A stretch of 64,000 bases of DNA from an uncultured Lachnospiraceae bacterium (lineage in GTDB: Bacteria > Bacillota > Clostridia > Lachnospirales > Lachnospiraceae). A model generated the notes under the pieces. That model was not told where the DNA came from, did not search any database, and was given only the letters and a program-made list of their open reading frames with translations. The stretch is from the NCBI GenBank assembly GCA_945833775.1, contig CAMAGI010000002.1, positions 1-64,000 on the forward strand, given 5' to 3'. The translations under genes and the position numbers were made by a program. Below, piece after piece: positions 16,758 to 26,835 of the stretch; within the stretch, counting starts at the first letter, position 1, and each line of letters starts with the position of its first letter.

Positions 16758-18155
16758 ATGGACAACGGCGGGGCTTTTGCCGGCATAATTCTTTTTACAC
16801 TCCTGTTGTTGACGGATGTTGTATTTTACGGATTTGATACCGCTCTTAGGGGTGTGAACGAAAAAGAGATTGAAAAGCGCGCGCAGGAAAACGACAAACG
16901 GGCAGAGAGATTGCGTAAGATTATGGAGGGGCACACTGTATATGAAAATGCGCAGATGCTCATGATCGTGCTCGTCAATATGATTCTTGTTACATATTAC
17001 CAGCCAAGGTGGAGCGGCTTTGTTGAACAGTGCATACGAGGAAGCTTTGATACGTCGCATCTTGCGCCCTGGAGCGTTCCTGTGTTCTCCGAAATCCTCT
17101 CGGCATTTGTGCTTCTGTACCTGGTACTGACCTTTGGGGTGTTACTGCCTCGCCGCATTGCCGCCCGTATTCCCGAAAAATGGGCTTACGCATGTGTGCC
17201 CTTTATGACCTTTTTCAAGACGGTACTGACACCCTTTACCGGGCTGATCTCTGTGACGGTAAGCGGCGTTCTGTACCTGTTTGGAGTCCGTGATAAAGGG
17301 GATGAAGCGGATGTGACGGAAGAAGAGATCATCAATATGGTCAATGAGGGTCATGAGCAGGGAGTGATTCAGGCCAGTGAGGCTCAAATGATCTCCAATA
17401 TCTTTGAGTATGGAGACAAGGAAGCACAGGAAATCATGACACATCGCAATAACATCATTGCGATCGCGGATACCGTGACGCTACGGGAGGCCGTCGATTT
17501 CATGCTGGCGGAGAAAAACAGCAGATATCCGGTATATGAGGAAAGTATCGATCATATTGTGGGTATTTTGTACTTAAAGGATGCCCTCCGGTTTTGCAAA
17601 GCGCGACAGGAATCCGAGGATGAGTACCTGAAAAACTGCGAAGGGCTGTTGCGGGACCCTCAATATGTACCACAGACCAAGAATATCGATGAGCTGTGTA
17701 AGGAGATGCAGAAAAAGAAGCTTCAGATGGTCGTCGTTATCGATGAATACGGACAGACAGCCGGATTGGTAACCATGGAGGATATTCTGGAAGAAATCGT
17801 CGGAAACATTCTGGATGAATACGATGAAGATCGGGAGTATATTGAGGAAAAGGGAGATGACAGCTATGTGCTGGACGGAACGACTCCGTTAAAGGAACTG
17901 GAGGAGCAATTGGATATCACCTTCGGAGAAACCGAGTTTGAGACCATAAACGGTTTCCTGATTTCGAAGCTGGACAAGATACCTGAGCCGGACGAGGAAT
18001 TCGATGTGGATTACGGGGGATATAACTTTAAGATTTTGTCGGTCGAGAATAAAATGATCAGCAGTGTGCTTGTCACAAAACTGGAACCGGAGACAGATGA
18101 GGAGAGCGAAACGGACTCACAAAAAGAATCCACACTTGAAGAAAGTGAGAAATAA
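16758..18155 (+). CDS. CNNM/CorC-type membrane protein with CBS domains
   Basis: About 465 residues: an N-terminal CNNM (DUF21) domain with about three or four membrane segments, a pair of CBS domains (about 195-330; NRYPVYEESIDHIVGILYLKD and VVIDEYGQTAGLVTMEDILEEIVG) and a C-terminal CorC_HlyC domain, then an acidic tail. Often called hemolysin-like; family members export or regulate Mg2+/Co2+. The substrate is not fixed by sequence. ATG 16758 is preferred because the promoter just upstream starts transcription after the alternative GTG. Confidence 0.88.
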   Translation: MDNGGAFAGIILFTLLLLTDVVFYGFDTALRGVNEKEIEKRAQENDKRAERLRKIMEGHTVYENAQMLMIVLVNMILVTYYQPRWSGFVEQCIRGSFDTSHLAPWSVPVFSEILSAFVLLYLVLTFGVLLPRRIAARIPEKWAYACVPFMTFFKTVLTPFTGLISVTVSGVLYLFGVRDKGDEADVTEEEIINMVNEGHEQGVIQASEAQMISNIFEYGDKEAQEIMTHRNNIIAIADTVTLREAVDFMLAEKNSRYPVYEESIDHIVGILYLKDALRFCKARQESEDEYLKNCEGLLRDPQYVPQTKNIDELCKEMQKKKLQMVVVIDEYGQTAGLVTMEDILEEIVGNILDEYDEDREYIEEKGDDSYVLDGTTPLKELEEQLDITFGETEFETINGFLISKLDKIPEPDEEFDVDYGGYNFKILSVENKMISSVLVTKLEPETDEESETDSQKESTLEESEK

Positions 18156-18164
18156 TGCTATGAT
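18136..18164 (+). promoter_or_regulatory. Promoter of yebC
   Basis: TTGAAG at 18136-18141, 17-base spacer, extended -10 TGC-TATGAT ending at 18164. It lies over the end of the CNNM gene. Confidence 0.5.
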
Positions 18165-18209
18165 GTTTCATGGTATGTTAAAATTCTAAGGACAATAAGG
18201 AGTAGACAG

Positions 18210-18938
18210 ATGTCAGGACATTCGAAATTTGCAAATATTAAGCATAAAAAGGAAAAGAACGATGCTGCAAAGGGCAAAATCTTTACCATTATCGGCCGTG
18301 AAATCGCAGTAGCCGTAAAAGAAGGCGGTCCCGATCCCAACAATAACTTTAAACTGGCAACCGTTATTGCGAAAGCAAAGGCAAACAATATGCCCAACGA
18401 TACCATTGAACGCGGTATCAAGAAGGCTGCCGGCGATGTCGGAAATGTAAACTATGAATATGTCACCTATGAAGGATATGGTCCAAACGGTATAGCAATT
18501 ATCGTTGATGCGCTGACGGATAACAAGAATCGTACAGCGGCGAATGTGAGAAGTGCTTTCACCAAGGGACAGGGCAACGTGGGAACACCCGGCTGTGTAT
18601 CCTTTATGTTTGACAAGAAGGGGCAGATCATCATCGACAAGGAAGAGTGCGATATGGAAGCCGATGACCTGATGATGGTGGCACTGGATGCCGGCGCAGA
18701 GGATTTTTCCGAGGAGGAAGACAGCTTTGAAGTGCTGACGGATCCGGACAGCTTTGAGGATGTCCGCAAGGCACTTGAGGAAGCCGGAATTCCCATGATG
18801 AGTGCGGAAGTGACTATGATCCCCCAGAATTATGTACAGCTTACGGATGAGAACGCTATTAAATGTCTTCAGCGAACGCTGGATCTTCTGGAAGAAGACG
18901 ATGACGTTCAGGCAGTATACCACAACTGGGATGAGTAA
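18210..18938 (+). CDS. yebC: YebC/PmpR-family protein
   Basis: 242 residues beginning [26 protein letters not shown], the hallmark N-terminus of the family, followed by [17 protein letters not shown] and the acidic third domain. Members were long annotated as DNA-binding regulators; recent work also assigns some a role in ribosome function on proline stretches. The sequence does not decide between the two. AAGGAG precedes the ATG by seven bases. Confidence 0.93.
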   Translation: MSGHSKFANIKHKKEKNDAAKGKIFTIIGREIAVAVKEGGPDPNNNFKLATVIAKAKANNMPNDTIERGIKKAAGDVGNVNYEYVTYEGYGPNGIAIIVDALTDNKNRTAANVRSAFTKGQGNVGTPGCVSFMFDKKGQIIIDKEECDMEADDLMMVALDAGAEDFSEEEDSFEVLTDPDSFEDVRKALEEAGIPMMSAEVTMIPQNYVQLTDENAIKCLQRTLDLLEEDDDVQAVYHNWDE

Positions 18939-18956
18939 TTGACTTCGGAGGTAGAG

Positions 18957-19910
18957 ATGGACAAACTTGCGATTGTAGTACCCTGTTATAATGAGGAGCC
19001 GATGCTTAAAATTTCATCCGAGGCCCTGCGTGGCGTACTGGACGATCTTGTGGCAAAAGGCAAAATCTCACCCGACAGCTTTGTTCTGTTTGTCAATGAC
19101 GGAAGTAAAGATCGGACCTGGGACTTAATTGAGGAAGAGCACAAGCTTTATCCAAAGCAGGTATGCGGCGTGAAGCTTGCCGGGAATGTGGGTCATCAGT
19201 ATGCTCTTACTGCAGGGTTGTTGACCGCAAAGGATATGAGCGATGTTACGGTTTCCATTGATGCCGATCTTCAGGACGATGTAGCCGTGATCGAAGAGAT
19301 GATTGATAAATTTCACGCGGGCTGCGACATCGTGTACGGTGTGCGGAGAGAACGTAAAACCGATACTTTCTTCAAGCGCACGACAGCCCAGGGATTCTAC
19401 AAAATGATGGACATGATGGGGGTAAAGACCATATACAATCATGCGGATTTTCGCCTGATGTCGAAACGTGCCGTGGAGCAGTTTTCCCAGTACAAAGAGA
19501 CCAATCTCTATCTGCGCGGCATGATGCCCCTGATCGGTTATCAGACGGATTCGGTTTATTACGATCGCAAAGAGCGTGTTGCGGGAGAGTCCAAATATCC
19601 GCTTAAGAAGATGCTTGCATTGGCATTTAACGGTATTTCCTCTCTCAGCGTGAAGCCGATCACGTTGATTCTGGGGCTTGGATTGTTGATTATCGGCATT
19701 TCGGTTTTAGCGGCGCTTTACGCATTGATTTCCTATTTTACCGGACATGTTGTACCCGGGTGGACCTCATTGATTCTTTCGATCTGGTTTCTGGGAGGCC
19801 TGCAGCTTCTCGCAATCGGTCTCGTCGGACAATACATCGGAAAAATCTATATTGAGGTGAAACACAGACCCCGTTACAATATCGAAAAGATTCTGCAATC
19901 TGAGGAATAG
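18957..19910 (+). CDS. Family 2 glycosyltransferase, GtrB/DPM1 type
   Basis: 317 residues: a GT-A domain with IVVPCYNEEPML at the N-terminus, VNDGSKDRTWDLI, and the metal-binding SIDADLQDD, then two C-terminal membrane helices (about 225-295). This is the layout of polyprenyl-phosphate sugar synthases such as GtrB, which load a sugar on undecaprenyl phosphate at the inner face of the membrane. Start: ATG 18957 with GGAGGT at 18945-18950, not the TTG at 18939. The next gene follows after two bases and encodes a likely partner. Confidence 0.88.
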   Translation: MDKLAIVVPCYNEEPMLKISSEALRGVLDDLVAKGKISPDSFVLFVNDGSKDRTWDLIEEEHKLYPKQVCGVKLAGNVGHQYALTAGLLTAKDMSDVTVSIDADLQDDVAVIEEMIDKFHAGCDIVYGVRRERKTDTFFKRTTAQGFYKMMDMMGVKTIYNHADFRLMSKRAVEQFSQYKETNLYLRGMMPLIGYQTDSVYYDRKERVAGESKYPLKKMLALAFNGISSLSVKPITLILGLGLLIIGISVLAALYALISYFTGHVVPGWTSLILSIWFLGGLQLLAIGLVGQYIGKIYIEVKHRPRYNIEKILQSEE

Positions 19911-19912
19911 GT

Positions 19913-21430
19913 ATGGATTGGAAAAAGAACGGATTCAGTTATTTCGCCTGGCTGGCGTATACCTTGATGGCCGGATGTGCACTGTTTATCAGTGCGGTTT
20001 GTCTGGTCGACCGGATATTTGAAAAGCCCGCGTGGATAGGCATTCCTGTCTGCGCGGCCTTTTTGGCGTTGGCTGCGCTGCTTGTCTATCTGTTACATAC
20101 GATTTGCTGTGTCTTACCCCGTCCGCGTGGTGGGAAACTGATCGGTATTGCGGTGGAGGGAATTTTACTGGTGGCATTTGTTGCTGCGGCTGTGGTGATC
20201 CGTTCTTTTTCTATGGACTTGGCCGCTGAGGAAGCGACTTATTATGAGAACGCCATGGTGGTCAGCGGACAGACGATTCCGCAGATTGCACATGGAGCGG
20301 TTTATCTGTATTTACAGCTCTTGCATCTTACCTGTATGGTGTTTGGCAATAAAATGATTGCCTGTGTGTGGCTTCAGATTGTGCTGCAGCTTGCGGGCGG
20401 ACTTTTTTTGTACGGCGCGGTCAGAATACTTTCCGGTTCGATCGCCGCACTGTCGGTATTTGCATTCATCGGTCTTTCTCCCTATATGCTGAGAGAATCT
20501 CTGACGCTTTCTCCCAGGAGTCTGTATCTGTTCCTCTTTTCATTTGTTTTGTTCCTGCTGGCATGCCTGATACGAAACCGCAGAAGGAAGGCATTGGCTT
20601 TCCTGTCGGTGGGACTGCTTGTCGGTGTGATTGTGTATCTCGATCTGCAGGGAAGTCTGCTTTTTCTTGCAGCAATCGCGGTTTTATTTGGGGAGGACTG
20701 CGAAGAAAAAAGGGAGGAGATCCGCCCGGTCAGGGTGCGTCTTCTAAACTATCTGGCGGTACTTTTTGGTGGTTTCCTGGGATTGTTCGGATCTCTTTTT
20801 GCGGACAGCTGCATGAGTGCCAAAGCTTATAGCAATGTCTTAAAGGCGTGGTGGAGTATCTATACACCGAAGGGGTTCTCGCTGCCTGCTACCTTGCAGC
20901 TGCCCGGAAAAGAAGCGGAAATCTGGCTGCTGATCGCAGGTTCCTTTCTGGTGGTATTGGGAGTATTCAGCTTCTGGTGCAGAAGAAAGACGGAACGCCA
21001 GAGCATTTGGGTATTTCTGGTGATTGCCCTGGCTCTGGGACAGTGTTTTCAGATGACCACCGCCTCACTCGCCGGATTTGATTTGTTGTATCTGTTTCTT
21101 GTCGCTCTGACGGGTACCGGTATCGGTGATATTTTTACACGCGAGGTTTTGGAGCAGGAGGATGCCCAATTGGCAGGTTCCAATGACCTGCCCGATGAAG
21201 AACCCGAAGAGAAGAAGCTTCCGGCGACACAGGCAGAAAAGACACAAGAATCCGCAGAAGAGAACCTGCAGGAGACAGCGTCGGAGGAAATTCCGAAGGT
21301 TACCTATCTTTCCAATCCGCTTCCGCTACCCAGGAAGCATGTCAGAAAGAAACTGGAATTTGATTATGAGGTTCCTGACGACGCGGAATTTGATCTTACC
21401 GTTTCGGATGAAGACGATTTTGACATCTGA
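19913..21430 (+). CDS. Polytopic membrane protein, possible GT-C glycosyltransferase
   Basis: 505 residues with about ten to twelve membrane segments over the first 400 residues and an acidic, Pro-rich cytoplasmic tail of about 110 residues ending in Asp/Glu clusters. After the third helix is MDLAAEEATYYENA, an acidic loop like the modified DxD of GT-C enzymes that use polyprenyl-phosphate sugars. With the GtrB-like neighbour two bases upstream, the pair could build and transfer a cell-surface sugar. The family assignment is inference; no specific family was recognised. Confidence 0.6.
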   Translation: MDWKKNGFSYFAWLAYTLMAGCALFISAVCLVDRIFEKPAWIGIPVCAAFLALAALLVYLLHTICCVLPRPRGGKLIGIAVEGILLVAFVAAAVVIRSFSMDLAAEEATYYENAMVVSGQTIPQIAHGAVYLYLQLLHLTCMVFGNKMIACVWLQIVLQLAGGLFLYGAVRILSGSIAALSVFAFIGLSPYMLRESLTLSPRSLYLFLFSFVLFLLACLIRNRRRKALAFLSVGLLVGVIVYLDLQGSLLFLAAIAVLFGEDCEEKREEIRPVRVRLLNYLAVLFGGFLGLFGSLFADSCMSAKAYSNVLKAWWSIYTPKGFSLPATLQLPGKEAEIWLLIAGSFLVVLGVFSFWCRRKTERQSIWVFLVIALALGQCFQMTTASLAGFDLLYLFLVALTGTGIGDIFTREVLEQEDAQLAGSNDLPDEEPEEKKLPATQAEKTQESAEENLQETASEEIPKVTYLSNPLPLPRKHVRKKLEFDYEVPDDAEFDLTVSDEDDFDI

Positions 21431-21465
21431 TCGGAATTATACATACTTTTTCGGGAATGCTAAAG

Positions 21466-21494
21466 AGGACTGTATCGAAGGGTACAGTCCTTTG
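21466..21494 (+). terminator. Hairpin after the glycosyltransferase pair, probable weak terminator
   Basis: A perfect nine-base stem AGGACTGTA/TACAGTCCT (21466-21474 with 21483-21491) is followed by only a short TTTG tail. Termination may be partial, allowing read-through to tepA. Confidence 0.5.
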
Positions 21495-21521
21495 TAATAT
21501 TTCCGGAGGAGTGGGTATTCT

Positions 21522-22226
21522 ATGGACAGACTGCATAATGACGTTTCGAAGAATCCGTCGACAGGAGAAAAGACAGAGGAGCACAGCGATGAGCGAATTG
21601 AAAAATACGGACAGTTAACGCTGAAAGACGGAGAAAAGCAAATCCATCTTCTCTCCGTGATCGGTGAAATCGAGGGACACGAAAATCTGGATCGAAATGC
21701 CAAAACGACAAAGTACGAGCATGTTTTACCACAGCTTGCAGCCATTGAAGAGAGTGAAACGATCCAGGGGGTTCTTGTTCTGCTCAATACCATGGGCGGT
21801 GATGTGGAAGCAGGACTTGCCATTGCGGAGATGATTGCTTCCTTAAGCAAACCTACGGTATCTCTGGTGCTTGGAGGAAGTCACTCGATCGGTGTTCCGA
21901 TAGCGGTCAGCACGGATTATTCCTTTATTGTTCCCAGCGGAACCATGGTGGTACATCCGGTTCGCTTGAACGGAACCGTCATAGGTGTTCCGCAGACCTT
22001 TGAGTACTTTAAGCTGATACAGGATCGGATCACCGGTTTTGTATGTGACCATTGTGGTATCGGACGAGGTCGTTTTGAAGAACTTATGATGGAAACCGGT
22101 GTACTGACAAAAGACATTGGCACGATTTTAGTCGGCGTAGAAGCAGTCAATTGCGGCATTATTGATGAGGTCGGCGGAATCCGGGAGGCTGTGAAAAAGC
22201 TTCGGGAATTAATGAGTGACAAGTGA
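21522..22226 (+). CDS. tepA: ClpP-fold serine protease TepA
   Basis: 234 residues of the ClpP/crotonase fold. Recognisable are VLLNTMGGDVEAGLAIAEMIASL, the nucleophile region LGGSHSIGVPIA and the His region GTMVVHPVRLNG. It matches translocation-enhancing protein TepA rather than ClpP itself, including the position immediately upstream of spoIIIE/ftsK, as in B. subtilis. It probably degrades membrane-associated or exported peptides. GGAGGAG precedes the ATG. Confidence 0.88.
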   Translation: MDRLHNDVSKNPSTGEKTEEHSDERIEKYGQLTLKDGEKQIHLLSVIGEIEGHENLDRNAKTTKYEHVLPQLAAIEESETIQGVLVLLNTMGGDVEAGLAIAEMIASLSKPTVSLVLGGSHSIGVPIAVSTDYSFIVPSGTMVVHPVRLNGTVIGVPQTFEYFKLIQDRITGFVCDHCGIGRGRFEELMMETGVLTKDIGTILVGVEAVNCGIIDEVGGIREAVKKLRELMSDK

Positions 22227-22244
22227 TAAGAAAAATGATATACT
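22216..22244 (+). promoter_or_regulatory. Promoter of the DNA translocase gene
   Basis: GTGACA at 22216-22221, 17-base spacer, extended -10 TGA-TATACT ending at 22244. It overlaps the end of tepA, so the translocase can be expressed independently. Confidence 0.65.
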
Positions 22245-22292
22245 TATCCTTTAGAGAAGAAGTACGAAGAAATAGAACAGGAGTGTTTTTGC

Positions 22293-24962
22293 ATGGCATC
22301 AACATCTGGCAGAAAGACATCATCCGGAAGAAGTGGAAACACCAAAAAGGTAGCCGGTTCCCAGGAACGGCACAATAAGCAGAAGGATTCCTACAGAAGA
22401 GAACAGGACAGTGCACTGTATCATGAGATCGGTTTGATTGTTCTGTTTGTGGCGGTGGCGATTCTCTTTTTTTGTAATTTCGGTGTAATCGGGCCGGTTG
22501 GCAACGCAATCAGTGGGGTTTTGTTTGGACTTTTCGGAATCACCGCATACATTGTGCCCATTCTTCTTTTTCTGGCAGTGGCCTTTTGGTTTGCCAATGA
22601 GGGGAATCCCAATGCGGTCCGCAAATTGGTGTCCGGCATTGTACTGTATATTATGATCGGTGTGATCTGCGATCTGATTGCAAGGGATGCCGTGACACTG
22701 GATACTTACAATATAAAAGAAATCTATGAGAAATGTCGTGACGGTCATCTCGGAGGCGGAGTGATTGCAGGAAGTCTTGCTTATGTACTGCATAAGTATC
22801 TGGAGACGATCGGCACGGTTCTTGTGGTGCTTCTCTGCTCCGTAATCAGTCTGATTCTGCTGACCGAGAAGTCATTTCTTGGCAGCGTAAAGAGTGGAGG
22901 CTCCAGAATCCGGGAACTGTCCCGCGAGGATTCCCTGCGCAGAAGGGAACTTGCCAGACAGCGACGCCTGGAACAGGAAGAGGAAAAGCAGCGCCGCGAG
23001 GAAGAACGGCGTGTGCGGGAGGAAGAGAAGGAGAATGAGCAAATCCTTCGAATGGAGCGCAAGCGAAGCGGCGTGACTATGAATACTTCCATCAAACAGG
23101 AGAGGGAAGAAAGTGCACATCCTGAGGATATGCATGAGATTAAGCTGAGCGAAGACGAAGATGAAGCCTCCACATTAACCGGGGCAGAACCGATCACAGA
23201 GACCAGACAGGATGCGGGACATTCTTCCTTTGATTTTGAGAAGATTAAGATTCGAAGCGTTCATCAGGTGACCATGGAGGAAGATGCTTTATCCGATCCT
23301 GACATGGCAGAGCAGGCATCAAGAATTCGGGTACATAAGGAGGATATTCCGGAAGAGACCGCCCATGAGACACAACGGATCCGCCCGACTGCACATCTTA
23401 GTGAGAATGCGGATAGCAGAGGAGGCTTTGAAGGCGCGTCGGAGATTTCGAAGGATATCCAGAGCACAGAGAAAAAGGTGCCCAAGAAATACATGTTTCC
23501 GCCACTTTCCAGACTTCAAAAGGGCGTTGCGGCAACCGGTGATTCCACGCATGAATTAAAAGAGACGGCGATGCGTCTTCAACAGACGTTGAATACCTTC
23601 GGTGTCCGAGTTGCGATTACGGATATCAGTCAGGGACCCAGTGTAACACGGTATGAGCTGCAGCCGGAACAGGGTGTGAAGGTATCCAAGATTGTAGGCC
23701 TTGCCGATGATATCAAACTCAACCTTGCGGCTACGGATATCCGAATTGAAGCTCCGATCCCGGGAAAGGCGGCCATCGGTATTGAAGTCCCGAATAAGGA
23801 GAATATGATGGTTGCTCTGCGCGATCTTTTGGAGAGTCGGGAATTTAAGGATTTTCCCTCCAATATTGCGTTTGCGGTGGGGAAGGATATTGCAGGAAAG
23901 GTTGTCGTCGCCGATATTGCCAAGATGCCGCATATGTTGATTGCAGGTTCCACCGGTTCCGGAAAGTCTGTCTGCATCAACACTTTGATTATGAGTATTC
24001 TCTACAAGGCCCATCCGGATGATGTCAAACTGATCATGGTGGATCCGAAAGTGGTGGAATTGTCGGTCTACAACGGCATTCCGCACTTATTGATACCGGT
24101 CGTAACGGATCCGAAAAAGGCATCAGCGGCGCTGCATTGGGCGGTTTCCGAAATGGAGGATCGTTATCGCAAGTTTGCGGATTTCAACGTGCGTGATCTG
24201 AAGGGCTATAACAAAAAACTGGAGACCATGCGCGAAAACGGTGAAGAGAACGTACCTGCAAAGCTGCCTCAGATTGTGATTATTGTGGACGAGCTTGCAG
24301 ACCTAATGATGGTCAGCCCCGGTGAGGTTGAGGAATCCATCTGTCGTCTGGCACAGCTGGCAAGAGCCTGCGGGATCCATCTGGTGATTGCAACCCAGCG
24401 CCCCAGTGTGGATGTCATTACCGGTCTGATCAAAGCAAATATGCCCAGCCGTGTGGCATTTGCCGTCTCCAGCGGCGTCGATTCCAGAACCATTCTGGAT
24501 ATGGTGGGGGCTGAAAAGCTTCTCGGGAAAGGGGATATGCTGTTCTATCCTCAGGGGTATTCCAAGCCCGCCCGTATCCAGGGAGCTTTTGTGTCGGATA
24601 AGGAAGTTTCGGATGTTGTAGATTTCCTGAAGAATCAGTCACTCGGTAATGTCTATGCGGAAGACGTAGAGGAAAAAATCCGTAACATCGGTTCCGGTTC
24701 CACCGCCGGCGGTTCCGGGAGCGGCAGCGGTTCATCGAACGGACGGGATGAGTATTTTGAGGAGGCAGGTCGCTTTATCATTGATAAAGATAAAGCCTCG
24801 ATAGGAGCATTGCAGCGACTTTTGAAGATCGGCTTTAACAGAGCGGCGAGGATTATGGATCAGCTCTGTGAATACGGAGTGGTCGGCGAAGAAGAGGGCA
24901 CAAAACCCAGACGCGTACTGATGTCCATGGAACAGTTTGAACAGCTCTTGGAAGAGATCTGA
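22293..24962 (+). CDS. ftsK: DNA translocase FtsK/SpoIIIE
   Basis: 889 residues: four or five N-terminal membrane helices (about 45-200), a charged linker of about 220 residues rich in Arg and Glu, the alpha/beta motor (Walker [13 protein letters not shown], Walker [15 protein letters not shown], then [13 protein letters not shown]) and a C-terminal winged-helix gamma domain after a Gly/Ser linker (about 825-889). It pumps chromosomal DNA through the closing septum; in spore formers the same protein moves the chromosome into the forespore. Context (tepA upstream) equals the spoIIIE locus of bacilli. Confidence 0.95.
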   Translation: MASTSGRKTSSGRSGNTKKVAGSQERHNKQKDSYRREQDSALYHEIGLIVLFVAVAILFFCNFGVIGPVGNAISGVLFGLFGITAYIVPILLFLAVAFWFANEGNPNAVRKLVSGIVLYIMIGVICDLIARDAVTLDTYNIKEIYEKCRDGHLGGGVIAGSLAYVLHKYLETIGTVLVVLLCSVISLILLTEKSFLGSVKSGGSRIRELSREDSLRRRELARQRRLEQEEEKQRREEERRVREEEKENEQILRMERKRSGVTMNTSIKQEREESAHPEDMHEIKLSEDEDEASTLTGAEPITETRQDAGHSSFDFEKIKIRSVHQVTMEEDALSDPDMAEQASRIRVHKEDIPEETAHETQRIRPTAHLSENADSRGGFEGASEISKDIQSTEKKVPKKYMFPPLSRLQKGVAATGDSTHELKETAMRLQQTLNTFGVRVAITDISQGPSVTRYELQPEQGVKVSKIVGLADDIKLNLAATDIRIEAPIPGKAAIGIEVPNKENMMVALRDLLESREFKDFPSNIAFAVGKDIAGKVVVADIAKMPHMLIAGSTGSGKSVCINTLIMSILYKAHPDDVKLIMVDPKVVELSVYNGIPHLLIPVVTDPKKASAALHWAVSEMEDRYRKFADFNVRDLKGYNKKLETMRENGEENVPAKLPQIVIIVDELADLMMVSPGEVEESICRLAQLARACGIHLVIATQRPSVDVITGLIKANMPSRVAFAVSSGVDSRTILDMVGAEKLLGKGDMLFYPQGYSKPARIQGAFVSDKEVSDVVDFLKNQSLGNVYAEDVEEKIRNIGSGSTAGGSGSGSGSSNGRDEYFEEAGRFIIDKDKASIGALQRLLKIGFNRAARIMDQLCEYGVVGEEEGTKPRRVLMSMEQFEQLLEEI

Positions 24963-25036
24963 CAGATTCCCTGGAAAAATCCATTTGATTTGTTGAGGCT
25001 AGTGTGAAAAATATGCCTGATAACATATTTTAACAC

Positions 25037-25144
25037 GGCTATTTGTGCCGCAGGCGCCACAAAGTAGCCTATATCGCAGAGACGAATCGGAAATTCGTCT
25101 CGCGATTCCTCCGACGCATAAGCGTCTGCGGAATGGAGATTAAC
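25037..25144 (+). promoter_or_regulatory. Structured leader of fhs with three successive hairpins
   Basis: Hairpin 1 pairs 25037-25047 with 25058-25069 (one bulge); hairpin 2 is a perfect nine-base stem (25079-25087 with 25093-25101, loop CGGAA); hairpin 3 pairs 25105-25117 with 25122-25134 (11 of 13 positions, loop ATAA) and ends just before the GGAG ribosome binding site. None is followed by a T run, so translational or RNA-stability control is more likely than termination. It does not match the tetrahydrofolate riboswitch. Confidence 0.7.
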
Positions 25145-25147
25145 ATG
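25122..25147 (+). repeat. Shared translation-start cassette, copy 1 (fhs)
   Basis: A 26-base box with GCGTC TGCGGAATG followed by a purine-rich stretch and ATTAAC, ending exactly in the start codon. Its first 13 bases form the right arm of hairpin 3. Copies with the same length and end point precede nth (33011), the yetA-like gene (53316) and the hydrogenase (56107). Confidence 0.65.
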
Positions 25148-26815
25148 AAAACAGACATTGAAATTGCACAGGAAGCAGTCCTTTCGCCCATCACGGAAGT
25201 AGCCGGTAAACTCGGAATCGATGCGGACGAGTTGGAATTGTACGGTAAATACAAGGCAAAAATTTCTGACGAGTATATGCGAAAACTGGAGAGCAATCCC
25301 GACGGTAAGCTGATATTGGTAACCGCAATTAATCCCACACCGGCGGGAGAGGGAAAGACTACTACGACGGTAGGTCTGGGACAGGCGTTTGATAAGCTCG
25401 GGAAAAAAGCGATCATTGCACTGCGTGAGCCCTCTCTGGGCCCTTGCTTTGGAATCAAGGGCGGTGCTGCCGGCGGCGGTATGGCTCAGGTGGTACCCAT
25501 GGAGGATTTGAATCTTCATTTTACGGGAGATTTTCATGCAATCACATCCGCCAATAATCTGCTGGCGGCACTTTTGGACAATCACATTCAACAGGGGAAT
25601 GAGCTGGGGATTGATACCAGGCAGATCGTATGGAAGAGATGCCTGGATATGAATGATCGTGTTCTGCGCAATATTGTGGTTGGCCTCGGCAATAAAATGG
25701 ATGGATTTGTGCGGGAGGATCATTTTGTCATCACCGTTGCAAGTGAGATCATGGCGGTTTTGTGCCTTGCAGATGACATGCACGACTTAAAGGAAAGACT
25801 CTCCAGAATTATTGTGGCGTACAATTATGCCGGAGATCCTGTGACGGCAGGAGATCTGAAGGCAGTCGGAGCTATGGCGGCATTGCTTAAGGATGCCTTA
25901 AAGCCCAATCTGATTCAGACGCTGGAACATACTCCTGCACTGGTTCACGGCGGACCGTTTGCCAATATTGCACATGGATGTAATTCTGTCAGGGCTACCA
26001 AGATGGCGCTGAAGATGGCGGATTATTGCATTACGGAGGCAGGTTTCGGCGCAGATTTGGGCGCGGAGAAGTTCTTTGATATCAAGTGTCGCATGGCGGG
26101 ATTAAAGCCGGATGCGGTTGTTCTGGTTGCTACCGTCCGCGCATTGAAGTACAACGGCGGAGTCAAGAAGGAAAACCTGAATACGGAGAATCTGGAAGCC
26201 CTTCAGAAGGGAATCGTCAATCTGGAAAAACATATTGAGAATCTTCAAAAGTACGGTGTGCCCATCGTAGTGACACTGAATGCCTTTGTCAGCGATACGG
26301 AGGCAGAGATCGCATTTGTGCAAAGCTTCTGTGAGGAACGGGGCTGTGAGTTTGCCCTGTCCGAGGTCTGGGAAAAGGGAGGCGAAGGCGGTATCGCTCT
26401 GGCAGAGAAGGTGATCGAAACGATTGAAACAAAGGAGAGTCATTTTGCCCTTCTCTACGAAGATGATCTTCCTCTGAAGGAAAAGATCAACCGGATTGCT
26501 TCCGAGATTTATGGTGCGGGCAGTGTCAACTTTGCGCCCGCAGCCGAGAAGCAATTGGAGAAGCTTACCAAAATGGGCTTTGGAAAGCTGCCTGTCTGCA
26601 TGGCAAAGAACCAGTATTCCCTTTCGGACGATCCTTCACTTTTGGGAAGACCCGTGGGATTTGAGATGCTGGTACGGGAAGTGTATGTTTCTGCCGGAGC
26701 AGGATTTGTTGTCGCATTGACCGGAACGGTGGTCACCATGCCCGGTTTATCAAAAACTCCCGCGGCTTATGGAATCGATGTGAATGATGAAGGCTTGATT
26801 ACCGGTTTGTTTTGA
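25145..26815 (+). CDS. fhs: Formate--tetrahydrofolate ligase
   Basis: 556 residues, the standard family length. The ATP-binding loop [15 protein letters not shown] lies near residue 66, followed by [19 protein letters not shown]. It makes 10-formyl-THF from formate, THF and ATP, for purine synthesis or one-carbon assimilation. folD follows and completes the route to methylene-THF. Start ATG 25145 is fixed by GGAG six bases upstream and the known N-terminus; a longer frame from 25043 only reads through the leader. Confidence 0.96.
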   Translation: MKTDIEIAQEAVLSPITEVAGKLGIDADELELYGKYKAKISDEYMRKLESNPDGKLILVTAINPTPAGEGKTTTTVGLGQAFDKLGKKAIIALREPSLGPCFGIKGGAAGGGMAQVVPMEDLNLHFTGDFHAITSANNLLAALLDNHIQQGNELGIDTRQIVWKRCLDMNDRVLRNIVVGLGNKMDGFVREDHFVITVASEIMAVLCLADDMHDLKERLSRIIVAYNYAGDPVTAGDLKAVGAMAALLKDALKPNLIQTLEHTPALVHGGPFANIAHGCNSVRATKMALKMADYCITEAGFGADLGAEKFFDIKCRMAGLKPDAVVLVATVRALKYNGGVKKENLNTENLEALQKGIVNLEKHIENLQKYGVPIVVTLNAFVSDTEAEIAFVQSFCEERGCEFALSEVWEKGGEGGIALAEKVIETIETKESHFALLYEDDLPLKEKINRIASEIYGAGSVNFAPAAEKQLEKLTKMGFGKLPVCMAKNQYSLSDDPSLLGRPVGFEMLVREVYVSAGAGFVVALTGTVVTMPGLSKTPAAYGIDVNDEGLITGLF

Positions 26816-26835
26816 TATTCGATGGGAGGAAAAAC

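Noticed and set aside
25019-25036. Rex-like half-site TTAACA before fhs
   Set aside because: Only one half-site fits; the partner half does not match.
24963-25144. Tetrahydrofolate riboswitch expected before fhs
   Set aside because: The conserved core of the known folate riboswitches is not present; only simple hairpins are seen.
24860-25783. Long - strand open frame (307 codons) over the end of ftsK, the fhs leader and fhs
   Set aside because: It runs antisense to two certain genes, has no family features and no ribosome binding site; its composition is that of a mirror frame.
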